A DNA stretch of 64,000 nucleotides from the NCBI RefSeq assembly GCF_001571365.1, contig NZ_BCTQ01000022.1, forward strand, positions 51,120-115,119, written 5' to 3'. The notes under the pieces were generated by a model. It was not told where the DNA came from. It did no database searches and saw only the letters and a program-made list of their open reading frames with translations. The stretch's first letter is position 1, and the number at the start of each line of letters is the position of its first letter. Shown here piece by piece: positions 54,112-62,834 of this stretch. This stretch comes from Achromobacter denitrificans NBRC 15125. Lineage in GTDB: Bacteria; Pseudomonadota; Gammaproteobacteria; Burkholderiales; Burkholderiaceae_B. A program made the position numbers and the translations under genes.

Positions 54112-54422
54112 GAGACGTCCTTGATGATGGCGGTCAGCAGGGGGTCGAACACGGTGTTGGAGATGCGGACGTAGGCCGCGATGAGGACCACGGCGCTGCA
54201 CACCACGAGCGTGCCCGTCAGCACGCCTATGCTCATCGTCATGCCGGGCAGCGGCCGCGCGAAGAAGACGGGATCGAACGCCAGGGTCAGGATGAAGCCG
54301 GCGTAGATCACGCCGGTGATGGTGAAGAACAGCAGGCTGGTCCGGCTGCGCCGGCGCAGTAACTCCTGGTATCGGGGATGCCGCAGGACGGCGGCAACGG
54401 TTCCTGCCTGAGCTGAGGTCAC
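54108..54422 (-). CDS. yjcH: DUF485 membrane protein, YjcH type
   Basis: 104 residues from a GTG start at 54422 with AAGGAGA 6 nt upstream; no ATG fits. [20 protein letters not shown] is the DUF485 opening, followed by two transmembrane helices. Always encoded with ActP and thought to assist it; mechanism unknown. First gene of the acetate operon. Confidence 0.92.
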   Translation of the reverse strand: MTSAQAGTVAAVLRHPRYQELLRRRSRTSLLFFTITGVIYAGFILTLAFDPVFFARPLPGMTMSIGVLTGTLVVCSAVVLIAAYVRISNTVFDPLLTAIIKDVS

Positions 54423-54672
54423 GGGGAGTCTCCTTGTCGTCGTGGCGGCCGGTCGAGGCGCCGGGTTGGCTCCGGGGCGAGGGCGCCGGCCGGGCATTGA
54501 CCCAATATAGAGACGCATCCGGTGACGGGACACTCGACCTTGGTCGTAGGGGCGGACCCGGGGATCTCGCGGGCCCCGGCCGAGGACTTGTATATGATGT
54601 GCGGATCCGGCCTGCGCGCCGGACCGCTCCGAGGAGGGGGCGGCAACCCAAAAACAACGAGACACGGGTTTC

Positions 54673-55872
54673 ATGTCTAGCCAATCCGATACGATTTCCA
54701 TGCGCACCCTTGCGCTCGGCACGCTGGTCGTGCTGCTTGCCATGGGCGTGCGCGCCACTTTCGGCCTGTTCATGCAGCCGATGGGCCTGGCCCAAGGCTG
54801 GGGCCGCGAAGTGTTTTCCATGGCCTTCGCGCTGCAGAATCTGGTGTGGGGCGTGGCCTGTATCTTCATGGGCATCCTGGCCGACCGCTACGGTTCCGGC
54901 CGCACCATCGCGCTGGGCGCGGTGCTGTACATGCTGGGCATGATCGGCACGCGCTTCGCCACCGACGAAACCACGCTGTACCTGACCGCCGGCGTGCTGG
55001 TCGGCCTGGGCCAGGCGGGCACGACGTTCCCGGTGATCCTGCCCGTGGTGGCCCGCTCGGTGCCGCCGGCCTACCGCAGCACGGCCATGGGCATCGCCAG
55101 CGCGGGCGGCTCGATGGGGCAGTTCGCCGTGGTGCCCACCGGACAGATGCTGATCAGCGGCCTGGACTGGACGGGCGCCTTGTGGGTGTTGTCGCTGTTC
55201 GTCGCTTGCGGCGCGCCGCTGGCCTATTTCCTTCGCGGCCGCCCGCAGGTCCATGCCGGCCCGCAGCAGTCGCTGGCGTCGGCCGTCAAGCAGGCGGTGC
55301 GCCACCCCTCGTTCCATTTCCTGTTCTGGAGCTACTTCGTCTGCGGTTTCCACACGGCCTTCATCACGCTGCACCTGCCCGCCTACGTGACCGACGGCGG
55401 CCTGACGGCGGGGCAGGGCGCCACCGCCATCGCGCTGATCGGGCTGTTCAACGTGCTGGGCTCGTTCTATGCCGGCAAGCTGGGCGGCAAGTACAGCAAG
55501 AAACGCCTGCTGGCCGGGGTCTACGGCATGCGCGCCTTCGGCATTCTGCTGTTGCTGTGGATGCCGCTGTCGCCCTGGGTGCTCTATGCGTTCGCGGCCT
55601 GGATGGGCCTGTTCTGGCTGGGCACCGTGCCGCTCACGCAGGGGCTGATTGGCCAGATCTACGGCCTGCGCTATGCGGCCACCCTGTCCGGCATCGTGTT
55701 CCTGGGCCACCAGATCGGCAGCTTCATCGGCGTCTGGCTGGGCGGCTACGCCTACGCCAAGACCGGCAACTACGACCTGGTGTGGTGGCTGGGCGTGGCG
55801 CTGGCCATCGTCGCCGCGCTGCTGTGCCTGCCCGTGCGCGAGCAGCCGGTGGCCCAGCCGGCTCCCGCCTGA
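54673..55872 (+). CDS. Major facilitator superfamily transporter (monocarboxylate/OFA-like)
   Basis: 399 residues with about 12 helices. MFS loop motifs [11 protein letters not shown] (between helices 2 and 3) and [12 protein letters not shown] (between 8 and 9). [19 protein letters not shown] is typical of the monocarboxylate/oxalate-formate branch. Divergent from the acetate operon across 250 bp; a TATGAT at 54593-54598 could be its -10 box. Substrate unknown, possibly a small carboxylate. Confidence 0.88.
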   Translation: MSSQSDTISMRTLALGTLVVLLAMGVRATFGLFMQPMGLAQGWGREVFSMAFALQNLVWGVACIFMGILADRYGSGRTIALGAVLYMLGMIGTRFATDETTLYLTAGVLVGLGQAGTTFPVILPVVARSVPPAYRSTAMGIASAGGSMGQFAVVPTGQMLISGLDWTGALWVLSLFVACGAPLAYFLRGRPQVHAGPQQSLASAVKQAVRHPSFHFLFWSYFVCGFHTAFITLHLPAYVTDGGLTAGQGATAIALIGLFNVLGSFYAGKLGGKYSKKRLLAGVYGMRAFGILLLLWMPLSPWVLYAFAAWMGLFWLGTVPLTQGLIGQIYGLRYAATLSGIVFLGHQIGSFIGVWLGGYAYAKTGNYDLVWWLGVALAIVAALLCLPVREQPVAQPAPA

Positions 55873-55895
55873 CGCCGCCATCCCCCGGAGCCGCC

Positions 55896-56057
55896 ATGAC
55901 GTTCAAGTCTTCCTCGCCTCCCGCCACCCGCCGCCGCGGCTGGCGCGCGGCTGGCTGGCTGGCCCTGGCGGCGGTGCTGGGGCTGGCGTTCTGGGGCTAC
56001 AGCACGCCCGAGATGCAGATCCACTGGGAAAACCTGGCGGCTCTTTGCGGCTTCTAG
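55896..56057 (+). CDS. Small single-pass membrane protein
   Basis: 53 residues, 23 bp after the MFS stop, with a CCGGAG site 5 nt before the ATG. A basic N-terminus (ATRRRGWR) precedes one hydrophobic helix (about 17-34, [18 protein letters not shown]), then a short polar tail ending ENLAALCGF. Predicted inner-membrane, N-terminus inside. I do not recognise the family; co-transcription with the transporter is likely. Confidence 0.6.
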   Translation: MTFKSSSPPATRRRGWRAAGWLALAAVLGLAFWGYSTPEMQIHWENLAALCGF

Positions 56058-56166
56058 CCCGGGCGGGCCGCGGACGCGTTTCCGATCCCGCGGCTCGCGG
56101 TATCCTACGGCGGTGTTTTTCTCCGTCATAGCCGCGCCGCCTCCGGGCGGGCGTCCCTGGGTGCCC

Positions 56167-58830
56167 ATGCAGGACACAACGCCTTCCTTTCCCGACCTCT
56201 CGCTGCCGGACATCGGCGGCATGCCCGCCGACGGCACGCTGGTGCTGACGGTGAACAACCGGCTTTCGCGCCGCCTGACGCTGGAGCTGGCCGGCCTGCT
56301 GCGCCAGGAGCGCCAGGTCAGCGAGCTGCCGCGCATCCTGCCGCTGTCCGCCTGGCTGGCCGAGTCCGCCAACGAACTCGCGTTCGAGGCGGACGACGGC
56401 GTGCCCGCCTACCGGCTCGACAGCTTCGCCACCCAGCTGGTGTGGACCGAGGCGATCCGCGAGGAAGAGGCCGAGCGCGTGCTGCTCGACGCCAGCCAGG
56501 CCGCGCGCCTGGCCATGGACGCCGACCTGCTCATGGACGAATGGGACCTGCGCGTGCCCTCGGGCGCCGACACCGATGAATACCGCGGCTTCGCGAAATG
56601 GCGAGAGCGCTATCGACGCACGCTGGCGGGGATCGACGCCGAGGACGCCAACCAGGGCTATGCGCGGGTGTTGCGGGCGCTGGAGTCGGGCCGCCTGGCC
56701 ACGCCCAGGCAACTGGTGCTGGCGGGGTTCACCGATCTGTCGCCGCGCTTCCAGCGCCTGCTCCAGGCCTTCGAGGCGCAGGGCACCGCCGTCGCCCAAT
56801 GGCGCGACGCCCAGCGCGCCGCCGCCAGCGCGCGCCGCTACGAGGCGGCCGACCAGGGCGCGGAATGGCGCGCCGCGGCCGCCTGGGCGGCGGCCAGCCT
56901 GAAAGCGCATCCGCAAGGCCGCTACGCCATCGTGTCGCCCCAGCTCGAAGCCGAATCGCCCTTCGCCCGGCGCGTGCTGAGCCAGGCGCTGGCCGGGCGC
57001 GGCGGCGAACCCGCCCACGCTTTCAACGTGGCCGTCGGCCGGCCGCTGAACGAATGGCCCATGGCGCGCGCCGCGCTGGCCTGGCTGCGCGCCCTGGCCG
57101 AATGCGCGGCGGGCAAGGGCTGCGGCGTGGACGTGCTGGGCGCGGCCCTGCTGGCCGGGCATTGCGCGGGCGACGTGCGCGACCGCGCCCGGCTGGCCTC
57201 CATCGATGCGCGTTGGCGCCGCCAGGCCCGCATGCACGTGAGCCCGCAGGAATGGCGCAAGCTGCTGGGAGACCTGCCCGCGCTGGCGCAAGCCTGGAAC
57301 CAGGCCCTGGAAATCTGGACGCAGGGCGGCCGGCAGGCCACCTGCGACGTCTGGATGCTGCGCATGAAGGCCGCCCTGACGGCGCTGGGCTTTCCAGGCG
57401 AAGGCGTGCTGGACAGCGTGGGCTATCAAGTCATGGGCGCGCTGGGCGACGCGCTGGGCAGTTTCTCGGCGCTGGCGCCGGCCGCCGGCCGCCTGGGCGG
57501 GCTGGCCGCCGTGAACCTGCTGGAAAGCGTGGCGCGGTCCGCCTCGTTCCAGCCCCAGCGCGACCCGCTGGCGCGGCTGGACGTGCTGGGGCTGCTGGAG
57601 GCGGAGGGCGGCTACTGGGACGGCGTCTGGATCCTGGGCCTCACGGACGACGTGCTGCCGGCCGCGCCCAAGCCCAATCCCCTGCTGCCGCTGGCCGTGC
57701 TGCGCCAGGCCCAGGCGCCGCGCGCCACGCCGGAACGCGAGCGCGAGTGGGCGGAAGGCATGTATGCCGCGCTGTGCCGCTGCGCGCCCGACATCATCGT
57801 CAGCCATGCCCACATGGACGGCGAACGCGAGTTGCGGCCGTCGCCCCTGATCGCCGCGGCGCCGCCGACGGACTGGGCGCCTCCCGCCATGACGCCGGCG
57901 GCGGCGCTGCCGCAGGAATCCCTGGACGACGCCCTGGGGCCGCCCCTGGCCGCGGGAAACCGCGGGGGCGGGGGCCTGGACGTGCTCGACACGCAGGCCC
58001 GCAATCCCTTGTGGGCCTTCGTGCGGCACCGCCTGGGCGGGCGCGAACTGGCGCCCTACGCGGATGCGGCCACCGTGAACGTGCGCGGCCAGTTCCTGCA
58101 CAAGGCGCTGGAACTGCTTTGGGGCATGATGCCCGACCAGGATGCGCTGCATGACGTGATGGCGGCGGGTCGCCTGCCCGCCTTGCTGGAGCAGGCGGTG
58201 GCGCAGGCCGCGGACGAGGAATTGCAGGACTACGCGCCGGCCCTGAAGGCGCTGGAGTGCCAGCGCGCCCGGGCGGTGCTGGCGTCCTGGCTGGACATGG
58301 AGGCGCAACGCCTGCCTTTCGCCGTGGCCCAGGTGGAAAAGAACCACCAGTGGCAGCGCGGCGCGCTCAACCTGAAGCTGCGGCTCGACCGCATCGACAG
58401 CCTGGCCGACGGCCGCAACGTCATCGTGGACTACAAGACCGGCGTGGCGGCGGCCAAGCCTGAACCGGACTGGTCGCGCAGCCGCCCCGTGAACGTCCAG
58501 CTGCCGTTCTACGCGTCGGTGCTGGCGGACGCGGCCGGCGGCGAAGTCGCGGGCCTGGTCCTGGCGCAGGTCCATGCGCGGCAGGTCGCCGCGCAAGGCC
58601 TGGCCGACGAGGACCTCGGCATGCCGGGCGTCACCCTGGCCAGCGAGAGCAAGTACTTCGACGGCCTGTCCTGGGCGCAGATACGCGAGCGCTGGCGGGT
58701 GGCGATCGAGGCGCTGGCCGATGAATACGTCGCGGGATATGCGGCCAACGTGGCCTATCGCCGGGATGACCTGAAATACTGCGATGCATTGCCGTTCCTG
58801 CGTTTGCATCTGGACGACGAGGACGCATGA
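56167..58830 (+). CDS. PD-(D/E)XK nuclease DNA-repair protein, AddB-like
   Basis: 887 residues from the ATG at 56167; an in-frame GTG 54 bp upstream is possible. The N-terminus VLTVNNRLSRRLTLEL resembles a degenerate helicase fold of AddB type, without a Walker A. The C-terminus carries the nuclease: RGQFLHKALELLWG, LRLDRIDSL (about 739-747) and VIVDYKTG (about 751-758) followed by QLPFYA. Probably forms a nuclease-helicase complex with the next gene, 3 bp downstream, that processes DNA double-strand ends for recombination. Confidence 0.88.
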   Translation: MQDTTPSFPDLSLPDIGGMPADGTLVLTVNNRLSRRLTLELAGLLRQERQVSELPRILPLSAWLAESANELAFEADDGVPAYRLDSFATQLVWTEAIREEEAERVLLDASQAARLAMDADLLMDEWDLRVPSGADTDEYRGFAKWRERYRRTLAGIDAEDANQGYARVLRALESGRLATPRQLVLAGFTDLSPRFQRLLQAFEAQGTAVAQWRDAQRAAASARRYEAADQGAEWRAAAAWAAASLKAHPQGRYAIVSPQLEAESPFARRVLSQALAGRGGEPAHAFNVAVGRPLNEWPMARAALAWLRALAECAAGKGCGVDVLGAALLAGHCAGDVRDRARLASIDARWRRQARMHVSPQEWRKLLGDLPALAQAWNQALEIWTQGGRQATCDVWMLRMKAALTALGFPGEGVLDSVGYQVMGALGDALGSFSALAPAAGRLGGLAAVNLLESVARSASFQPQRDPLARLDVLGLLEAEGGYWDGVWILGLTDDVLPAAPKPNPLLPLAVLRQAQAPRATPEREREWAEGMYAALCRCAPDIIVSHAHMDGERELRPSPLIAAAPPTDWAPPAMTPAAALPQESLDDALGPPLAAGNRGGGGLDVLDTQARNPLWAFVRHRLGGRELAPYADAATVNVRGQFLHKALELLWGMMPDQDALHDVMAAGRLPALLEQAVAQAADEELQDYAPALKALECQRARAVLASWLDMEAQRLPFAVAQVEKNHQWQRGALNLKLRLDRIDSLADGRNVIVDYKTGVAAAKPEPDWSRSRPVNVQLPFYASVLADAAGGEVAGLVLAQVHARQVAAQGLADEDLGMPGVTLASESKYFDGLSWAQIRERWRVAIEALADEYVAGYAANVAYRRDDLKYCDALPFLRLHLDDEDA

Positions 58831-58833
58831 GCC

Positions 58834-61800
58834 ATGGCTGAACAAGAACGCTTGCCGTACGACCACGCCGCGCGCGCCGCCGCGCTGGACCCGACCCGCT
58901 CGTTCCTGGTGCAGGCGCCCGCCGGCTCGGGCAAGACCGAACTGCTGACGGACCGGATCCTGGCGCTGCTGGCCACGGTGAACCGCCCGGAGGAAATCGT
59001 CGCCATCACCTTCACGCGGAAGGCGGCCTCCGAAATGCACGCGCGCGTGCTCAGCAAGCTGCGCCGCGGCCTGGACGGGCCGCCCGAAGCCATGCACGAA
59101 CGACGCAGCTGGGAGCTGGCCCGCGCCGCGCTGGCGCGCAACGCGGAGCAGGGCTGGCACCTGCTCGACCATCCGGCGCGCCTGGCCATCCGCACCATCG
59201 ACTCTTTCTGCGCCGGCCTGGTGCGCAGCATGCCCTGGCTGTCGGAACTGGGCGGCATGCCCGAGATCACCGACGATGCGCGCGCCCACTACGAAGCCGC
59301 GGCGCGCGCCACGCTGGAACTGGCCGACGATTACGAGGCCGTGCGCATCCTGCTCAAGCACCTGGACGTCGACGTGCAGGCGGCCAAGGAAGCCATCGCC
59401 GACATGCTGGGCCAGCGAGACCAATGGCTGCCGCTGTTGCGCCACGGATCCGACCGCGAGGCCATGGAGACCATGCTGGCCGAGGCCATCGGCGAAGACC
59501 TGGACTCGCTGTGCGAGGCCATGCCCTTCGGCTGGGCCGAGGCGCTCTGCGGGCCGGCCCGGCTGGCGGCCGCGCACCTGCAGGACGGCGAGGACGACAA
59601 CAAGCTGCTGGCCTTGCTGGACTGGACCGACGAGCTGCTGCCCGACGCCGACATGCTGGACCAGTGGCGCGCGGTGGCGCACCTGCTGCTGACCGGCACC
59701 GGCACCTTGCGCAAGACGGTCAACAAGAACCTGGGCTTCCCCGCCAAGTGCGCGCACAAGGAACCCTTCGTCGCCTGGCTGGAGGCCGCCGACGCCCAGG
59801 CGCCCTGGGTGCGCCGGCTGAACGCGGTGCGCGATATCCCCGCGCCGCATTTCACCGACGCGCAATGGGAAGTGCTGGGCGCGCAGCTGATGACCCTGGC
59901 GCTGGCCGTGGCGCAACTGCGGCTGCGCTTCGCCGACACGGGCGAGGTGGACTTCATCGAGATCGCGCAACGCGCCGCCGCCGCGCTGGGCAGCGCCGAC
60001 GATCCGGGCGAACTGCTGCTGAAGCTGGATGCCTCGATCCGCCATCTGCTCATCGACGAATTCCAGGACACCAGCCAGACCCAGCTGGACCTGCTGCGCA
60101 CGCTGACCTCCGGCTGGCAGGCCGGCGACGGCCGCAGCCTGTTCCTGGTGGGCGATCCCATGCAGTCCATCTACCGTTTTCGCAAGGCGGAGGTGGGGTT
60201 GTTCCTCGAAGTCGCCGAGATCGGCGTGGGCGAATTGCAGCCCGACTTCCTGAACCTGACCGACAATTTCCGTTCGCAGGCCGGCATCGTCGAATGGGTG
60301 AACCGCTCGTTCGCGGAACTGCTGCCCCGGCGCAGCGATGCCGCGGCGGGCGCCATCGCCTACAGCCCCTCCACGGCCTTCCACGAGGCGTTGCCCGAGC
60401 CAGCCGTGCGCTTCCATCCGGCCTGGTCGCGCGAGGGCGCGGCGCCGGCCGAAGAGCAGGCGGAGGACATCGCCGTGGGCCTGGTGCGCCAGGCGTTGGC
60501 CGACCACAAGGGCGCCCGGCATCCGGTCGCGGTGCTGGTGCGGGCGCGCAGCCACCTGGGCAACCTGACCCGCCGGCTGGCGCAGGAAGGCATACGGTGC
60601 CGCGCCGTGGACCTGGTGCCGCTGGCCTTGCGGCCGGTGGTCGCCGATCTGGTGCAGCTGGTGCGGGCCCTGTCCCATCCCGGCGACCGCCTGGCGTGGC
60701 TGTCGGTGCTGCGCGCGCCGTATTGCGGCCTGACGCTGACGTCCTTGCAGCGCCTGTTCGGCGACGACCACATCACGCCGGTGCCGGTCCTGCTTGAGCG
60801 CGCCTTGCGCTTGGCGCCGCCGGCGCTGCCGGCGGCGACGGGCACCGGTCCGCAGGGCGATCTGTTCGCCGCCGCGCCCGAGGCGCCGCCGGCGCCGTCC
60901 GCGCGGGAACTGCTGGGCGCCGACGAGTTCGCGCGCTTGCGGCAGGTGGCGGCCATCCTGCTCGATCCGCGCAACGCGTCGGGCGCGATGCCGTTCGCCG
61001 CCTGGGTGGAATCGATGTGGCGCCGCCTGGGCGGCCCGTCGCTGTATGCGGGCGTGTCGGTGGCGAACGACGCGGAGAGCCTGTTCCAGCTGGTCGAGCG
61101 CCTGGCGCCGCACGGCGCCATCGATCCGGCCGCGCTGGACGCAGGCATCGCGCGCCTCTTCGCCGCGCCGGACGCGGCCGACGAAGACGAGGGCGCGGTC
61201 GAAATCATGACCATGCACAAGTCCAAGGGCCTGCAATTCGAAACGGTCATCCTGTACGGCCTGCACCGCGCGCCGCGCGGAGACCAGGCGCCGCTCGTGC
61301 GCTTCGAGCAGAGCAGCGGCCGCGTGCTGTTCGGCCCGGTCAAGCCGCGCGCGGAAACCGAAGCCGACCCGGTGTCGCGCTACCTGGGCGCGCGCGAAGC
61401 GCGGCGGGCTTCCTACGAGGTCGACCGCCTGCTCTACGTGGCGGCGACGCGGGCGCGCAAGCGCCTGCATCTGGTGGGCCACCTGTCGGTGGACGAGGCC
61501 AGCGGCCAGGTCAAGACGCCGTCGTCGGCCAGCCTGCTGGGACGCCTGTGGCCTTGCCTCGCGGTGCCGGTTCCGCCGTCGCTCGACGCGGACGCCGCGC
61601 CCGAGGCCGCCGATGGCCCTGAATGGCAGGGCGAGCCCTTGCGGCGCGTGGACGGCGAGGGCCTGGCGCGCTTGTCGCGCCTGGCCGACGAGGTCGCCAG
61701 CCCCGGTTTCGCGACGGCGTCGCGCGGCGCCTGGGGCGAGGGCGCCGAGCATCCGGCCTGGCAGCTGGAGGCCGGCTACGACGCGGCCATCGGCACCCTG

Positions 61801-62283
61801 GCGCACGCCTGGCTAGCCCGCATCGGCCAGGACGGCGTGGACACCTGGCCCGCCGCCGCCCTGGCCGAACGCCTGCCCGCCATGCGACGCCAACTGACCC
61901 GCGCCGGCATCCCCGCCAGCCAGGCGGACGCCGCTTCGGAGGCGGTGCTGGAAACCCTGCAAGCCACGCTCGCCGACGAACGCGGCCTGTGGCTGCTGTC
62001 CCAATCCGGCGCGCGGCGCGAATGGCCGCTGATCGACGCAGCGGGCAAGGTGTCGGTGATCGATCTGGCGCTCAGCACGGAAGATGGCTGGCTCATCGTC
62101 GACTACAAAACCGGCCGTCCACACCCCGGCGAACTCCCCGACGCCTTCGCCCAGCGCATGCGTCAGCGGCACGGCGAACAACTGCTGCGCTACTGCACCC
62201 AGGTCACCTCCCTGGACGGCCGCAAGGCCAGAGCCGCGCTGTACTTCCCCCGGGCCCGCGCCTGGATCGACCTGAAACACTGA
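58834..62283 (+). CDS. UvrD/AddA-type helicase-nuclease
   Basis: 1149 residues. Superfamily 1 helicase motifs: I APAGSGKTE (28-36), Ia ITFTRKAASEM, II LLIDEFQDTSQ (near 405), III LVGDPMQSIYRFRKAE, V MTMHKSKGLQFE (near 792), VI YVAATRARKRL. C-terminal PD-(D/E)XK nuclease: KVSVIDLALSTEDGWLIVDYKTGRP (about 1070-1095) in two parts. This is the AddA arrangement. It follows the AddB-like gene by 3 bp, so the two are one operon. The complex plays the RecBCD role in many bacteria. Confidence 0.92.
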   Translation: MAEQERLPYDHAARAAALDPTRSFLVQAPAGSGKTELLTDRILALLATVNRPEEIVAITFTRKAASEMHARVLSKLRRGLDGPPEAMHERRSWELARAALARNAEQGWHLLDHPARLAIRTIDSFCAGLVRSMPWLSELGGMPEITDDARAHYEAAARATLELADDYEAVRILLKHLDVDVQAAKEAIADMLGQRDQWLPLLRHGSDREAMETMLAEAIGEDLDSLCEAMPFGWAEALCGPARLAAAHLQDGEDDNKLLALLDWTDELLPDADMLDQWRAVAHLLLTGTGTLRKTVNKNLGFPAKCAHKEPFVAWLEAADAQAPWVRRLNAVRDIPAPHFTDAQWEVLGAQLMTLALAVAQLRLRFADTGEVDFIEIAQRAAAALGSADDPGELLLKLDASIRHLLIDEFQDTSQTQLDLLRTLTSGWQAGDGRSLFLVGDPMQSIYRFRKAEVGLFLEVAEIGVGELQPDFLNLTDNFRSQAGIVEWVNRSFAELLPRRSDAAAGAIAYSPSTAFHEALPEPAVRFHPAWSREGAAPAEEQAEDIAVGLVRQALADHKGARHPVAVLVRARSHLGNLTRRLAQEGIRCRAVDLVPLALRPVVADLVQLVRALSHPGDRLAWLSVLRAPYCGLTLTSLQRLFGDDHITPVPVLLERALRLAPPALPAATGTGPQGDLFAAAPEAPPAPSARELLGADEFARLRQVAAILLDPRNASGAMPFAAWVESMWRRLGGPSLYAGVSVANDAESLFQLVERLAPHGAIDPAALDAGIARLFAAPDAADEDEGAVEIMTMHKSKGLQFETVILYGLHRAPRGDQAPLVRFEQSSGRVLFGPVKPRAETEADPVSRYLGAREARRASYEVDRLLYVAATRARKRLHLVGHLSVDEASGQVKTPSSASLLGRLWPCLAVPVPPSLDADAAPEAADGPEWQGEPLRRVDGEGLARLSRLADEVASPGFATASRGAWGEGAEHPAWQLEAGYDAAIGTLAHAWLARIGQDGVDTWPAAALAERLPAMRRQLTRAGIPASQADAASEAVLETLQATLADERGLWLLSQSGARREWPLIDAAGKVSVIDLALSTEDGWLIVDYKTGRPHPGELPDAFAQRMRQRHGEQLLRYCTQVTSLDGRKARAALYFPRARAWIDLKH

Positions 62284-62303
62284 CCCCAAGCATTCGCAGG
62301 CAC

Positions 62304-62404
62304 GCAAAGCAAAACGAGCCGCCAGGACCAGCAAAGCGCCGTCCTTTCCCAAAAGAAGCGCGGCAAAGCGAAGCGAGCCGCCAGGACCAGCGAAGCGTAG
62401 TCCT
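62304..62404. repeat. Two 42-bp direct repeats upstream of ffs
   Basis: 62304-62345 and 62363-62404 match in 37 of 42 positions; the shared core is CGAGCCGCCAGGACCAGC. They lie just after the addA-like stop. Followed by a C-run/G-run stretch (62405-62440). No ORF. Confidence 0.8.
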
Positions 62405-62458
62405 CCCTCCCTCCCCCCCGGGGGGAGGGCCGGGGCGGGGGCCCACATCCTGCCCCTC

Positions 62459-62529
62459 GGGGCCCGCCACTTGAGATTCGAGCAAGCAAGCGAAGCGCAG
62501 CTCTGCTAGAATCTCAAGTGGCGGGCCCC
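62459..62529. repeat. Perfect 21-bp inverted repeat reaching into the SRP RNA gene
   Basis: 62459-62479 and 62509-62529 are exact inverted copies, separated by 29 bp. The right arm covers the last bases of the ffs -10 box and the first 10 or so bases of the RNA; the left arm is a mirrored copy upstream. Confidence 0.85.
62504..62512 (+). promoter_or_regulatory. Extended -10 promoter of ffs
   Basis: TGC-TAGAAT: an extended -10 element with the TG at 62504-62505 and TAGAAT at 62507-62512, seven nt before the inferred RNA 5' end. No good -35 box was seen at the right distance. Confidence 0.55.
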
Positions 62530-62617
62530 TTCGCATGGTTCGACGGTGAACCTGGTCAGGTCGGGAACGAAGCAGCCATAGTCGTTTAGGGTCAGTGCCG
62601 GAGTAAGGCTCGCCAAC
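62519..62617 (+). ncRNA. ffs: Signal recognition particle 4.5S RNA (small bacterial type)
   Basis: The conserved SRP domain IV is present: ACCTGGTCAGGTC, a GGAA-type tip (GGGAAC) and GAAGCAGCCA, at about 62550-62579. The ends pair as TGGCGGG.../...CTCGCCA, giving an RNA of about 99 nt. With Ffh it targets inner-membrane proteins during translation. Exact ends are approximate. It lies upstream of dnaX. Confidence 0.93.
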
Positions 62618-62627
62618 CGGATTCTTC

Positions 62628-62669
62628 AAAACAAAGGGTCATGCATAGCATCATGATCCTTTGTTTTTT
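62628..62669 (+). terminator. Terminator of ffs
   Basis: AAAACAAAGGGTCATG (62628-62643) pairs with CATGATCCTTTGTTTT (62652-62667), one mismatch, 8-nt loop, and the T-run extends to 62669. Placed 10 nt after the RNA end. Confidence 0.85.
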
Positions 62670-62672
62670 CGA

Positions 62673-62724
62673 GGGGACGGGGTTATTTTCCACGGATACT
62701 CTCCACGAAAATAAGCCCGTCCCC
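62673..62724. repeat. Second long hairpin between ffs and dnaX
   Basis: 18-nt arms 62673-62690 (GGGGACGGGGTTATTTTC) and 62707-62724 (GAAAATAAGCCCGTCCCC) pair with one central mismatch; 16-nt loop; only TTT follows. It starts three bases after the ffs terminator. Its form is that of a dispersed palindromic repeat. The remaining 110 bp to dnaX must hold or lie next to the dnaX promoter. Confidence 0.75.
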
Positions 62725-62834
62725 TTTGCATTTCCAGCCGCGCGGGGCGCGGGCGCCAAGGCCCCCGCGCCGAACTCCAGGAGCTGGCTCCGCCTTTTCG
62801 AGCCAGCTCGCGAAACAGGCTCTACAATCCACCC

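Noticed and set aside
50341..54174. 1277-codon plus-strand open frame over acs and actP
   Set aside because: Antisense shadow; acs and actP on the minus strand have full-length motifs and an operon structure.
55903..61806. 1967-codon minus-strand open frame over the nuclease-helicase pair
   Set aside because: Antisense shadow; no start signal or domain, and helicase/nuclease motifs run along the other strand.
56167..62283. Nuclease-helicase pair considered as an anti-phage defence system
   Set aside because: Motif order matches AddB/AddA recombination enzymes in a core-gene context, with no defence-type neighbours.
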